Shown in pieces: positions 43,842 to 51,509 of a DNA stretch of 64,000 bases. The first letter of the stretch is position 1, and the number at the start of each line of letters is the position of its first letter. Source of the DNA: S015-6 sp964384945 (GTDB taxonomy: Bacteria; Desulfobacterota; DSWW01). The translations under genes were made by a program, and so were the position numbers. Below the pieces are notes generated by a model. The model saw nothing but the letters and a program-made list of their open reading frames with translations. It made no database searches and had not been told where the DNA came from. The stretch is from the NCBI GenBank assembly GCA_964384945.1, contig CAYLMK010000001.1, positions 62,001-126,000 on the forward strand, in the 5' to 3' direction.

Positions 43842-44069
43842 ATGAGACCGTATCGACAGGGCGATCGGGTTGAGGTCTTTCGGAAACCGCAGGATCCCCG
43901 ATGGGAGGAGTATATGGAGACCTACATCGGACTCCGGGGTGTGGTCAGCGACCCCGACGCCGTCATAAACGACCCGGAGGCCCTGATTCAGATCACCCTG
44001 GAGGGAACCGGCGGCACCCACCGTCTTCCCCAGGAATGCTTGAGGCTGCTCGAGGAGAATGGCGGCTGA
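43842..44069 (+). CDS. Small conserved-looking protein of unknown function
   Basis: This 75-residue protein (MRPYRQGDRVEVFRKPQDPR at the start) is rich in charged residues and predicted beta strands, with the segments YIGLRGVVSDPDAV and GTGGTHRLPQECLRLLEE suggesting a small SH3-like barrel. No family is recognised. It lies 65 bases after the flavoprotein gene with a GGGAAAGGG ribosome site and could be the last gene of the molybdoenzyme operon. Coding status is supported by its composition, ribosome site and position; function is unknown. Confidence 0.55.
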   Translation: MRPYRQGDRVEVFRKPQDPRWEEYMETYIGLRGVVSDPDAVINDPEALIQITLEGTGGTHRLPQECLRLLEENGG

Positions 44070-44201
44070 AGGACTTGGAAGAGATCACCGGTCCGGCGCG
44101 GTTGCCGCAACCGGCCTGACGCGGGCAGGCGCGAGTGCCCTCACCCCCTCCCCGATCCGCCTGCATGAAGGGCCTTGCGAGAGATCTTGACGGCGTCAGC
44201 T

Positions 44202-44939
44202 TCATGCGGTTCGCTTTGTCGCCCGCTCGATGGCGGCCCGGAAATAGGCGTTGGCGCCCTCCACGAACTGCTCCCGGGTGAGGAGCTGGGCCGCCACCGC
44301 CTGCTCGGTCTCCTTCGCTATCCGGCCGTCCCGCACGACCTGCCTTCCGGCCTCCCGGGCGGCGGCGTAGATCGCTTCGGCCTTTTCGGGCATGAGCTTC
44401 TCCGCCATTCCCAGAAACTCCCCCTCGGGCCGGAGCAGCGCGCCCATCAGCCTCGTTCTGCTGTGCCGGCAGATGATCCGGAAGTGGGCCATCATCTCGT
44501 CGAAGTTGTCCAGTTCGTGAAAGCCGCAATTGGAGACCACGACCATGCCCTTTTCCTTCTTCTCGTAACGGGAGGGATGGGTGCAATGGCCGGCATCCGT
44601 CAGATCGATGTACGGCTCGGCGGACGGGATGATGCGGTCCAGGAGCAGCTTCATCTGGGCGGTCATCCCGAACACGTAAAGGGGCGTGGCGTAGACGATC
44701 ACGTCTGCGCCCGTCATGGCGGGGAGCAGTTCCTCCATGTCATCCTTCTGGCAGCACTGCCCCGGCGTCTTGAGCCAGCAGTTGTAGCAGCCCAGGCATG
44801 GTTTGATGTTCCTGTCGTAGAGGTAGACGAGATCGACGTCCGCACCGGCCTCCTTCGCCCCCTCGATAAAGGGGAGAAGGATCCGGTTGGTGTTGCTCTT
44901 CGTCTTTCTCGGGCTGGAATTGAAGGCGAGCATCCTCAT
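44202..44939 (-). CDS. Flavodoxin-family NAD(P)H oxidoreductase with Cys cluster motif
   Basis: This 245-residue protein has the FMN phosphate-binding start MRMLAFNSSPRKTKSNTNRI, a Cys-rich loop CLGCYNCWLKTPGQCCQKDD as in iron-sulfur flavoproteins, and IVYATPLYVFGMTAQMKLLLDR. The C-terminal third (from about residue 190) is helical. Related proteins reduce quinones, metals or Fe-S acceptors in anaerobes. GGAGAAGCC precedes the ATG, 8 bases after the dehydrogenase stop, so it is the third gene of a leftward operon. A second, shorter-motif relative is at 49379. Confidence 0.87.
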   Translation of the reverse strand: MRMLAFNSSPRKTKSNTNRILLPFIEGAKEAGADVDLVYLYDRNIKPCLGCYNCWLKTPGQCCQKDDMEELLPAMTGADVIVYATPLYVFGMTAQMKLLLDRIIPSAEPYIDLTDAGHCTHPSRYEKKEKGMVVVSNCGFHELDNFDEMMAHFRIICRHSRTRLMGALLRPEGEFLGMAEKLMPEKAEAIYAAAREAGRQVVRDGRIAKETEQAVAAQLLTREQFVEGANAYFRAAIERATKRTA

Positions 44940-44947
44940 GGCTTCTC

Positions 44948-45829
44948 CTACCCCTTCGGGTCCCAGGGCACACGCTTCCCCTCTTCCGTGTAACGGTAGA
45001 ACCCCTTGCCGACCTTTTTCCCCAGGCGGCCTTCCCGGACCATGCGCTCCACCAGATCCGAGCGCGGCACCAGATGGTCTTCCCCGAGCGCCTCCATGGC
45101 CCTGGCAACGCGAAGGAAGGTGTCCAGGCCCGCATTGTCCGCAATCTCACAGGGGCCTATGTTCCATCCGAGCCCCAGGCGCATGCCGATGTCCACATCC
45201 TCGGGGCTCACGATGCCCTCTTCGATCAGGTCTGCGCACTCGCGCCATGCGGCGAACAGGATACGGTTGATGACGAATCCGGGAATGTCTCTGCGAACGG
45301 CCAGGGGCCTCTTCCCCAGTGACCGGACGAATTCCAGACCGAGTTCGAAGACCGGATCGGCCGTCTTCGCCCCTTTGATGACCTCCACCAGCCCCATGAA
45401 GGGAACGGGGCCGAAGAAATGCAGGCCGAGAACACGTTCCGGGCGCTCCGCGGCCGAGGCAAGCCGCGTGATCGGGATCGAGGAGGTGTTGGTCGCCAGG
45501 GGCGTATCCGCCGGGGCCAGCCGATCCACCTCCTGGAACAACTCCTTTTTCAGGTCCTCGTCCTCGATCACCGCCTCGATGACCCAGTCCGACTGGGCCG
45601 CTGCCCGCAGGCCCTGCACCGGCTCAATACGCCCGAGCACCGTCTCCGGCCCCTCGGCGAGCATGCCCTTCCCGGCGAACTTGCCCGCCGACCATCGGAT
45701 CCCCTGGATCGCCTTGTCCAGGGCCGCCTCGTCATTGTCCGTCAGAAAGACCCGGTACCCCGACTGGGCGCACACCTGCGCGATCCCGGCGCCCATGAAG
45801 CCGGCGCCGATCACGAAGACCTTCTTCAT
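44948..45829 (-). CDS. 3-hydroxyacyl-CoA dehydrogenase (3-hydroxybutyryl-CoA type)
   Basis: This 293-residue enzyme has the NAD motif VIGAGFMGAGIAQVCAQSGY at residues 5-24, the NTSSIPIT segment, catalytic His in LGLHFFGP, and IPGFVINRIL followed by DVDIGMRLGLGWNIGPCEI in the C-terminal helical domain. It oxidises 3-hydroxyacyl-CoA to 3-ketoacyl-CoA, or works in reverse. Length is typical of the short, monofunctional type. AAGGAGAG precedes the ATG. It sits between the phosphotransferase and flavodoxin genes. Confidence 0.93.
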   Translation of the reverse strand: MKKVFVIGAGFMGAGIAQVCAQSGYRVFLTDNDEAALDKAIQGIRWSAGKFAGKGMLAEGPETVLGRIEPVQGLRAAAQSDWVIEAVIEDEDLKKELFQEVDRLAPADTPLATNTSSIPITRLASAAERPERVLGLHFFGPVPFMGLVEVIKGAKTADPVFELGLEFVRSLGKRPLAVRRDIPGFVINRILFAAWRECADLIEEGIVSPEDVDIGMRLGLGWNIGPCEIADNAGLDTFLRVARAMEALGEDHLVPRSDLVERMVREGRLGKKVGKGFYRYTEEGKRVPWDPKG

Positions 45830-45874
45830 TCAACTCTCCTTCCAAGGGAGGATCGGCAATGCCGGCGAGGCCTG

Positions 45875-46930
45875 CTAGCCCCTGGTCGCGATCTGCCAGC
45901 CGATGTCCGACAGGTACCGGACGTATATGCCGAAGGATTCCGCCTTTGCCGAGCTGGCGATCCCGTCGAGACCCCTCTTGTAGACTCCCTGAACGATGGC
46001 GGCAACCCGAAAGATGCTGAAGGCGAGGAAGAAGTTCCAGTTCGGAATAGAGCCGCGGCCCGTCCGCCTGCAGTAGGCGGCCACGTACTCCTGCTCCGCG
46101 GGGATGCCGAGGGCCTTCAGATCCAGGCCGGCATAGCCCAGGTTCGTGCCGCTGCCGGCCGGAATGTGGTAGAGCATGCAATTGTATGCGAGGTCCGCGA
46201 GCGGATGCCCGAGGGTGCAAAGCTCCCAGTCCAGGATGGCGAGGATGCGAGGCTCGGTGGGGTGGACGATCATGTTCTCGAGCCGGTAGTCCCCGTGGAC
46301 GATGGTCGTGGTTTCGTCGTCCGGGGTGTTCTCCGAAAGCCACCGGATCAGGCGTTCCATGCTTTCGATATCGTCCGTCTTGGAGGCCTCGTACTGCTTC
46401 GCCCATCGGTGCACCTGTCTCGCCATGTAGTTGCCCGACTTCCCGAAGTCCTCGAGCCCCACGGCCTTCCAGTCCACCCGGTGGAGCTTGACGAGGGCCT
46501 CGTTCATCGCGTCGATGATTGCGGTTCGCTCCTTCGGGCCCGAGGCCTCCGGCATGGAAGGATCGCGGAAGATCCTTCCCTCTACACGCTCCATGACATA
46601 GAAGGATGTGCCGATGATGGAGTCATCCTCGCAGAGCAGGCAGGTCTGAGGAACCGGGACTCCCGTTCCCTCCAAGGCCTTGATGGCACGGTATTCGCGG
46701 TCCACCGCATGGGCGGAGGGAAGGAGCCTTCCCGGCGGCTTCTTGCGCAGGACCCATTCCTTCCCCCCGGCGGACAGCAGAAACGTGGGATTGGACTGAC
46801 CCTCTCCGAACTGCATGACCGTCAATTCGCCCGAGAACCCCTCCAGTCTGCCCGCAAGATAGCGTGCAAGCGACTCTTCGTCGAATCGATGGGCCGATCT
46901 TACAGGAATGATCTCTTCTGATTTGCGCAT
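45875..46930 (-). CDS. Phosphotransferase family protein (ACAD10/APH-like)
   Basis: About 351 residues from ATG 46930, which follows GGAGGGAGAGCG. It has the aminoglycoside-phosphotransferase fold: GEGQSNPTFLL nucleotide loop, Lys in EWVLRKKPPG, the Brenner motif VHGDYRLENMIVHP and metal site AILDWELCTLGHPLADL. This subgroup, fused to acyl-CoA dehydrogenase in ACAD10, is thought to phosphorylate 4-hydroxyacyl-CoA-type substrates; its placement here upstream of a 3-hydroxyacyl-CoA dehydrogenase fits. A paralogue is at 51510. Confidence 0.88.
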   Translation of the reverse strand: MRKSEEIIPVRSAHRFDEESLARYLAGRLEGFSGELTVMQFGEGQSNPTFLLSAGGKEWVLRKKPPGRLLPSAHAVDREYRAIKALEGTGVPVPQTCLLCEDDSIIGTSFYVMERVEGRIFRDPSMPEASGPKERTAIIDAMNEALVKLHRVDWKAVGLEDFGKSGNYMARQVHRWAKQYEASKTDDIESMERLIRWLSENTPDDETTTIVHGDYRLENMIVHPTEPRILAILDWELCTLGHPLADLAYNCMLYHIPAGSGTNLGYAGLDLKALGIPAEQEYVAAYCRRTGRGSIPNWNFFLAFSIFRVAAIVQGVYKRGLDGIASSAKAESFGIYVRYLSDIGWQIATRG

Positions 46931-47186
46931 TCGCTCTCCCTCCGCTTCGGGGCGGCACGACCTCGAGGCGATCCGGAATGGTCTTTCAAAGAGCAAGGAA
47001 CAGTTCGCGCCGCGGCAACACGCAAGTCTAGGCCGCCCCGTCTCTTCCGTCAAGGCTGGGCGGAGCCGCGGACATTTTGAAGCCTGGGTGTAACCGGACC
47101 GGAGATTTCACCGACTTCATCCGTGAGGCCTCGGAGAGAGTGTGGCGACGCAGTCGAGGAAACCGCAACCGATGGGAGGAAGAAAA

Positions 47187-47702
47187 ATGGAGAGTCTACG
47201 GATGGCCGCGGTGACGATGGCGGCGGCAATGGTTCTGATCACGGGGACCGCATATGCTATGCCGGGAGACGGCATGCCCGGAATGGGAGGCCCGGGCGGC
47301 CCCCTCGGGGAAGGATTCCTGCGGGTTCTGCTCGGCCTCGACCTCACGGACGGGCAGAAACAGGAGGCCGCCCTGATTCTGTCGAAACACAGGGAGGAGG
47401 GCAGGGAGCGCCGCGAGGCGCTTCATCAGGCCATGGACAGGCTGCGCGCAGCCGCGGAAGCCGACCCGTTCGATGAGGAGGCGGTCCGCGCCGCATGCAA
47501 AGGGGTGGCCGCCGCAGGAGAGGAAATGGCTGTACACGGCGCGGCGCTTGCTGCAGAATTGAGGGGTATTCTGACCCCGGAGCAGCGGGCCTCTCTGGAA
47601 GCCCACAAGGCCTCCCGGCAAGAGATGCGCGAGAGGCGAATGGAAAAGAGGGCCTCGTTGGTGGACGAGTGGATCGACATGTACAGCAAAGGACCCCGAT
47701 AA
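47187..47702 (+). CDS. Spy/CpxP-like periplasmic protein (first)
   Basis: About 171 residues with a signal peptide ending TGTAYA, then a Met/Gly/Pro-rich stretch (MPGDGMPGMGGPGGPL) and a helical domain with LDLTDGQKQEAALIL and LTPEQRASLEAHK, the LTxxQ-type motifs of Spy/CpxP proteins. These act as periplasmic chaperones or stress or metal sensors; the Met-rich stretch could bind copper or similar metals. ATG 47187 follows GGAGGAAG. The ECF sigma gene starts 81 bases downstream, so it may be a target or part of the same system. Confidence 0.78.
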   Translation: MESLRMAAVTMAAAMVLITGTAYAMPGDGMPGMGGPGGPLGEGFLRVLLGLDLTDGQKQEAALILSKHREEGRERREALHQAMDRLRAAAEADPFDEEAVRAACKGVAAAGEEMAVHGAALAAELRGILTPEQRASLEAHKASRQEMRERRMEKRASLVDEWIDMYSKGPR

Positions 47703-47783
47703 CGGAAGGATTTCCTCGGCCCGGGGCCTTGTCGCTCCGGGCCGCCTCCGGCCTTACGGAAGGGTCGGGAGCGCTCCCTGACG

Positions 47784-48386
47784 ATGAGAAACGTGCGAAA
47801 CGGACCCGGCGATTCCGATGTCATCCGGGAGGTCCTCGGCGGGAATGTCAACGCCTTCGAGCAACTGGTGGCCCGTTACCAGGATACGGTGTGCGCAATC
47901 GTCACCAAGAAGGTACCGAGAGAAGATATCGAAGAGGTCGCCCACGAGGTCTTCGTCCGCGCATACCGATCGCTCGGGACCTTCCGGGCGAAGACGCCGT
48001 TCAAGAACTGGCTCGCCGGGATCGCCGTACGCTGCTGCTGCGATTTCTGGCGGGAACGGTACAGGAACCGGGAGACGCCGGCCGACCCCCTCGCAGAGGA
48101 CGGAAAGGAATGGGTCCGGGGCCTTCTCGTGGACGGTTTCGCGCAATCCTCCGGCGACGCTGCCCGGAGCGGGCAGGCCCTCCGCGTCCTGCGGTGGGCC
48201 ATGGAACGACTGTCGGCCGAGGACCGCATGGTCGTTGCACTGATCCACCTGGAGGAGTACACGACCGCAGAAGCGGCCGAACTGTTGCGCTGGAGCGTCG
48301 CAAAGGTCAAGATACGTGCCTATCGGGCCCGCAAGAAGCTTCGAAAGGCCCTATCCGAGGCCGTTCCGGACAGGCAGGGGGCGTAA
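47784..48386 (+). CDS. ECF-family RNA polymerase sigma factor
   Basis: This 200-residue protein has region 2 (NAFEQLVARYQDTVCAIVTK, then FVRAYRSLGTFRAKTPFKNW) and region 4 (ALIHLEEYTTAEAAELLRWS followed by VKIRAYRARKKLRKAL) of ECF sigma factors. It directs polymerase to stress-responsive promoters when released from its anti-sigma factor. The next gene, 3 bases downstream, encodes a small membrane protein that fits that role. Spy-like genes on both sides suggest an envelope-stress or metal-response regulon. Confidence 0.93.
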   Translation: MRNVRNGPGDSDVIREVLGGNVNAFEQLVARYQDTVCAIVTKKVPREDIEEVAHEVFVRAYRSLGTFRAKTPFKNWLAGIAVRCCCDFWRERYRNRETPADPLAEDGKEWVRGLLVDGFAQSSGDAARSGQALRVLRWAMERLSAEDRMVVALIHLEEYTTAEAAELLRWSVAKVKIRAYRARKKLRKALSEAVPDRQGA

Positions 48387-48389
48387 GGG

Positions 48390-48728
48390 ATGGAAAGGAA
48401 GGCGAAGGAGATCGAGCGGATCGAGAAGGCCCTGGCGGCCGCCCATCGGGGGCAGGCCGCGCCGAGTCTTTCGCAGGAATGGCGCGACGGCGTGATGCGC
48501 CGGATCCGCCGCATGCATGCGGAAGCGCGCCAAGAGAGGGCACGGCCGGCCGCGGACCCGGCATTCCGGCGCACGCTCCTGCCCTTCGCCGCAGCCGCCG
48601 GGATCGCCGCCATCGCCCTTCTGGCCTATCTGCTCGCCATGCCCCCCGCCATGGAGCAGGACCTCTTCGCCGCGCTCACGCTGGATCCTTCCGGCTTGAT
48701 CGCGACCGAGGAACTCGGAATGCAGTGA
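48390..48728 (+). CDS. Probable anti-sigma factor, small single-pass membrane protein
   Basis: This 112-residue protein has a charged cytoplasmic N-terminal half (about 65 residues, Arg/Glu-rich), one transmembrane helix (FAAAAGIAAIALLAYLLAMP), and a short periplasmic tail. No zinc-binding HxxxCxxC motif is present. Its position 3 bases after the ECF sigma gene, and its topology, make it the likely anti-sigma factor, though it is very small and could only contact the sigma factor through the N-terminal helices. Function is inferred from context. Confidence 0.68.
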   Translation: MERKAKEIERIEKALAAAHRGQAAPSLSQEWRDGVMRRIRRMHAEARQERARPAADPAFRRTLLPFAAAAGIAAIALLAYLLAMPPAMEQDLFAALTLDPSGLIATEELGMQ

Positions 48729-48743
48729 GATGAGGTGATCGTC

Positions 48744-49223
48744 ATGGCCAAGTGGAAGATCCGGGCAGGGCTCTTGGTTCTCTTTGTCTGCGGCGTCCTG
48801 ATCGGCAGCGTCGGGACCCAAATCTACGTGCGGCACAAGATTTCCGGCATCGTGGCCAGGGAGCGTCCGGTCATCCGCGACCTCTTTCTGCGACGCCTGA
48901 CCCGCGAACTCGATCTGACGGAGAAGCAGAGGCGGGAAATCGAAGGAATCGCGGACCGCACGGCCGAGAGGTTTCACGACCTCCAGAGACAGCACCGCGG
49001 CGAAGTGGAGGGCATTCTCGATCAGGCCGTCTCCGACATGAAGGAACACCTGTCTCCCGAGCAGAAGGAACGGCTCGACCGCCTTCGCAAAGAGATGAAG
49101 GACCGGCAGGAAAGGCGGATGCGGGGTCGGCACCGTCCCGACTTTCCTCCGCCTCCGCCGCAGATGCCGGGGCCCTATCCGCCGCCGCCCTTTCCCCCGC
49201 CCGACGAACCCCCTCCTCCTTGA
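48744..49223 (+). CDS. Periplasmic heavy-metal-sensor-like (CnrX/ZraP/Spy-type) protein
   Basis: About 159 residues. An N-terminal uncleaved or signal helix (GLLVLFVCGVLIGSVG) precedes a helical domain with RRLTRELDLTEKQRREIEGI, a long middle helix and KEHLSPEQKERLDRLRKEM, the two LTxxQ-type motifs. The C-terminus is an extreme Pro-rich tail (PPPPPQMPGPYPPPP and similar). It should sense periplasmic conditions and control the anti-sigma factor, as CnrX does with CnrY. ATG 48744 follows GAGGTGATC; GTG 48735 is an alternative. It ends the four-gene block. Confidence 0.78.
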   Translation: MAKWKIRAGLLVLFVCGVLIGSVGTQIYVRHKISGIVARERPVIRDLFLRRLTRELDLTEKQRREIEGIADRTAERFHDLQRQHRGEVEGILDQAVSDMKEHLSPEQKERLDRLRKEMKDRQERRMRGRHRPDFPPPPPQMPGPYPPPPFPPPDEPPPP

Positions 49224-49301
49224 GGGCGAACACCCAGGACGACCGGCCCCGGATTCTCCCCATCCGCCGCTCCCTGCGCAACCGCGCCGAAACGGCCTTC
49301 G

Positions 49302-49331
49302 TTGACACGGAAGAGCCGCAGTGGCCATACT
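49302..49331 (+). promoter_or_regulatory. Possible promoter of the flavoprotein gene
   Basis: TTGACA at 49302-49307 and CATACT at 49326-49331 are separated by 18 bp, 47 bases upstream of the ATG at 49379. AAAAGGAG then gives the ribosome site. Confidence 0.42.
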
Positions 49332-49378
49332 CCTGTCTGGTCGTTTCAGGCCCGGAACCGGAAAAAGGAGACGCAGCG

Positions 49379-50227
49379 ATGAAAATACTGGGAATGGTCG
49401 GGAGCTACCGGAGGAACGGAAACTCCGAGATCCTCGCCAAGGAGGCCCTGATGGGCGCCGAGGAGGCAGGGGCCGAGGTGGAACTTCTCCGGCTCACGGA
49501 CTATGCGATTCAGCCGTGCCAGGGGTTCGGCCTCTGTCTCTTCCGGGCCGAGGGGTGCCACATCGAGGACGGCGTGAAAGAGATCTGGGCCAAGATCGGC
49601 GAGTCGGACGCGGTCCTGCTGAGCGTTCCGTGCTATTTCCTCGAATCGACCGCCATCCTGAAGCAGCTCATCGACCGGGGCTGGGTCCTGGCCCACCGCG
49701 GGGCCTTTCGGGGCAAGTTCGGGTCGGTCCTGGTCCCGTACGCGACCCGCGGGTGGATTCCTTACGCCATGCTTCAGCCCAACATCTTCTTCGGCATCCT
49801 GGGCTTTCAGGTGATCCACCGCGCGACGTTCAATGTGCAGGGGCTCGGCGAGGCGGTGCACGACGAGCCGGGAATCGAGAAGGCCCACCGCATCGGCGCC
49901 GAGCTGGCGCGGGCGGTGCGCGACCGGGACCCCACCTACCGCTCGGAACCGGGCATCTGCCCGATCTGCCAGGACTGGAACATCCGCATCCTCCAGGACC
50001 GACAGGCGGTCGAATGCCCCACATGCGGCGTCCGCGGCACGCTGAAGATCGAAAACGGAACCATCGCCGTCACCTTCGGAGAGAAGGCCCTGGCCGAATA
50101 CCGGTTCGACCCGGAGGTGGGCTACAACCATTTCACCTACCACATCAAGCCGTCGAAGGACTACTTCCTGCGCACCAAGGAAGAGCGAAAGGCAAGGCTG
50201 AAGAAGTACAAGACCTACCTGGCATAG
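49379..50227 (+). CDS. NAD(P)H-dependent flavin oxidoreductase with zinc-ribbon insert
   Basis: This 282-residue protein begins MKILGMVGSYRRNGNSEILA, the FMN-binding start of the NADPH-dependent FMN reductase/flavodoxin group, with IQPCQGFGLCLFRAEGCHIEDG as a modified Cys loop and LLSVPCYFLESTAILKQLIDR. After residue 195 come CPICQDWNIRI and CPTCGVRGTL, a zinc-ribbon pair not present in the relative at 44202. It follows AAAAGGAGACG. The next gene begins 13 bases later. Acceptor unknown; a role in reducing a small aromatic or metal-linked partner is possible. Confidence 0.83.
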   Translation: MKILGMVGSYRRNGNSEILAKEALMGAEEAGAEVELLRLTDYAIQPCQGFGLCLFRAEGCHIEDGVKEIWAKIGESDAVLLSVPCYFLESTAILKQLIDRGWVLAHRGAFRGKFGSVLVPYATRGWIPYAMLQPNIFFGILGFQVIHRATFNVQGLGEAVHDEPGIEKAHRIGAELARAVRDRDPTYRSEPGICPICQDWNIRILQDRQAVECPTCGVRGTLKIENGTIAVTFGEKALAEYRFDPEVGYNHFTYHIKPSKDYFLRTKEERKARLKKYKTYLA

Positions 50228-50240
50228 GGGGGACGATCCG

Positions 50241-50600
50241 ATGGGAGAGTACATCGCCCGGCTGCGCTACTACCCCGGCGACCCGCTCGAGGAGATCCGC
50301 CAGGAAGACCTGGACCGCATCGCCGAGGCATGCGGGGTGAAGGCTCGGCTCGAGAGGATCGAAAAACGGGTCTTGAGCGACGGAGTGCTTCGCGAGGAGA
50401 CCCTGGACGAGGCCATCGAGGAAATGACCCAGGACGTGATCACCATCGAATCCCGGGACGAGGCCGGGTTGAGAAGGGCCGTCCTGGCCGTTTACGGGAA
50501 ATACCGCTCTCCGAGGACCCCCTACGGCTTTTTGGGAAGCAACCCGGACGGGGAGCGGGTCGCCAAGGCGGCGGCCGAGGAGACCGGGGGAGGATGGTAG
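50241..50600 (+). CDS. Hypothetical protein downstream of the flavoprotein
   Basis: This 119-residue soluble protein is not recognised. It is mostly helical and acidic, with IAEACGVKARLERIEKRVL in the first half and YGKYRSPRTPYGFLGSNPDG toward the end. Codon use and its position 13 bases after the flavoprotein gene support it as a real gene in the same operon. It could be a small partner or regulator, but nothing in the sequence decides this. Confidence 0.6.
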   Translation: MGEYIARLRYYPGDPLEEIRQEDLDRIAEACGVKARLERIEKRVLSDGVLREETLDEAIEEMTQDVITIESRDEAGLRRAVLAVYGKYRSPRTPYGFLGSNPDGERVAKAAAEETGGGW

Positions 50601-50623
50601 AAGGGGGGAAACGCAAAAACTCT

Positions 50624-50652
50624 TTCCCATTCGAATTGATGTATGCTAGAAT
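50624..50652 (+). promoter_or_regulatory. Possible promoter of the MopE-like gene
   Basis: TTCCCA at 50624-50629 and TAGAAT at 50647-50652 are 17 bp apart in a locally AT-rich stretch, over 100 bases upstream of the GTG at 50766. Confidence 0.38.
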
Positions 50653-50765
50653 AATATTCGTATTGATTGAACTTCGCGGGGCTCTCTGAAAACGCGCCCT
50701 CCATGGACGCGCTCCCCGGGGGCGGGCCTCGCACCGTGCGATCGGCACAACCGGAGGGACACGTC

Positions 50766-51419
50766 GTGTTTACCCACAGGACGCACACCGTCTGGGTCGG
50801 CATCCTCCTGCTGTCTTCGCTCTTTCTCCTGGGCCAGCAGCAGCCTGCCTGGTCCCCTTCCGACTTGATTTACTGCGAGGACATGGACGCAGACGGCTAC
50901 GGCGCGCGGCCGGCCCTTCTTTGCCCTTACCTGTTCAAGATCGACTGCGATGATTTGAACCCGCAGGTGCATCCGGGCGTGATCGAGGCCGCCTACGGCG
51001 ATCCGATCTGTTCCGACGGCCTGGACAACGATTGCGACGGCCTGACCGACATCCTCGACAACGGCTGTCAGGAGTGCCTGTCCGCGGCAGATTGCGATGA
51101 CGGGAATCCTTGCACGAACGATGCCTGCGTCGGCTTCGTCTGCTCCTACACATACAACACGGCCCCTTGCGACGACGAAGACCCCTGCACCACGAACGAC
51201 TTCTGTTCGCAGGGCGTCTGCGTCGGCGGCCCCGCGCCGGACGCGGACATGGACGGATACGCGAGCGAGGCCTGCGGCGGCACCGACTGCGACGATCAGA
51301 ACGGGCTCGTCCATCCGGGCGCCACAGAGGCGCTGTCCGACCCGCCCACATGCTCCGACGGCCTGGATAATGATTGCGACGGCGCAACCGACGGCGCGGA
51401 CCCGGCCTGCGTCCCGTGA
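50766..51419 (+). CDS. Secreted protein with MopE-like putative metal-binding motifs
   Basis: About 217 residues from GTG 50766, which follows GGAGGGAC. A signal-type helix (TVWVGILLLSSLFLLG) precedes two MopE-type units: DMDADGYG...DCDDLNPQVHPGVIEA...CSDGLDNDCDGLTD, and DADMDGYASEACGGTDCDDQN...CSDGLDNDCDGATDG. Between them lies a Cys-rich segment (CDDGNPCTNDACVG, CDDEDPCTTNDFC). In Methylococcus MopE is a copper-binding surface protein; here calcium or other ions are equally possible. The DCDD/NDCDG motifs also occur in the FG-GAP protein at 26330. Confidence 0.82.
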   Translation: MFTHRTHTVWVGILLLSSLFLLGQQQPAWSPSDLIYCEDMDADGYGARPALLCPYLFKIDCDDLNPQVHPGVIEAAYGDPICSDGLDNDCDGLTDILDNGCQECLSAADCDDGNPCTNDACVGFVCSYTYNTAPCDDEDPCTTNDFCSQGVCVGGPAPDADMDGYASEACGGTDCDDQNGLVHPGATEALSDPPTCSDGLDNDCDGATDGADPACVP

Positions 51420-51458
51420 ACCCTCGGTGCCGCGGATGTGGTTCTTCCTTCGCACCCG

Positions 51459-51467
51459 TGCTACAAT
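51459..51467 (+). promoter_or_regulatory. Extended -10 element before the phosphotransferase operon
   Basis: TGC-TACAAT (51459-51467) forms an extended -10 box 43 bases upstream of the ATG at 51510. The -35 region is poor, which is acceptable for extended -10 promoters. Confidence 0.38.
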
Positions 51468-51509
51468 CCGTGCGACGCATCCGCCAAGAACTTCCCGGGA
51501 GTTCGAGCC

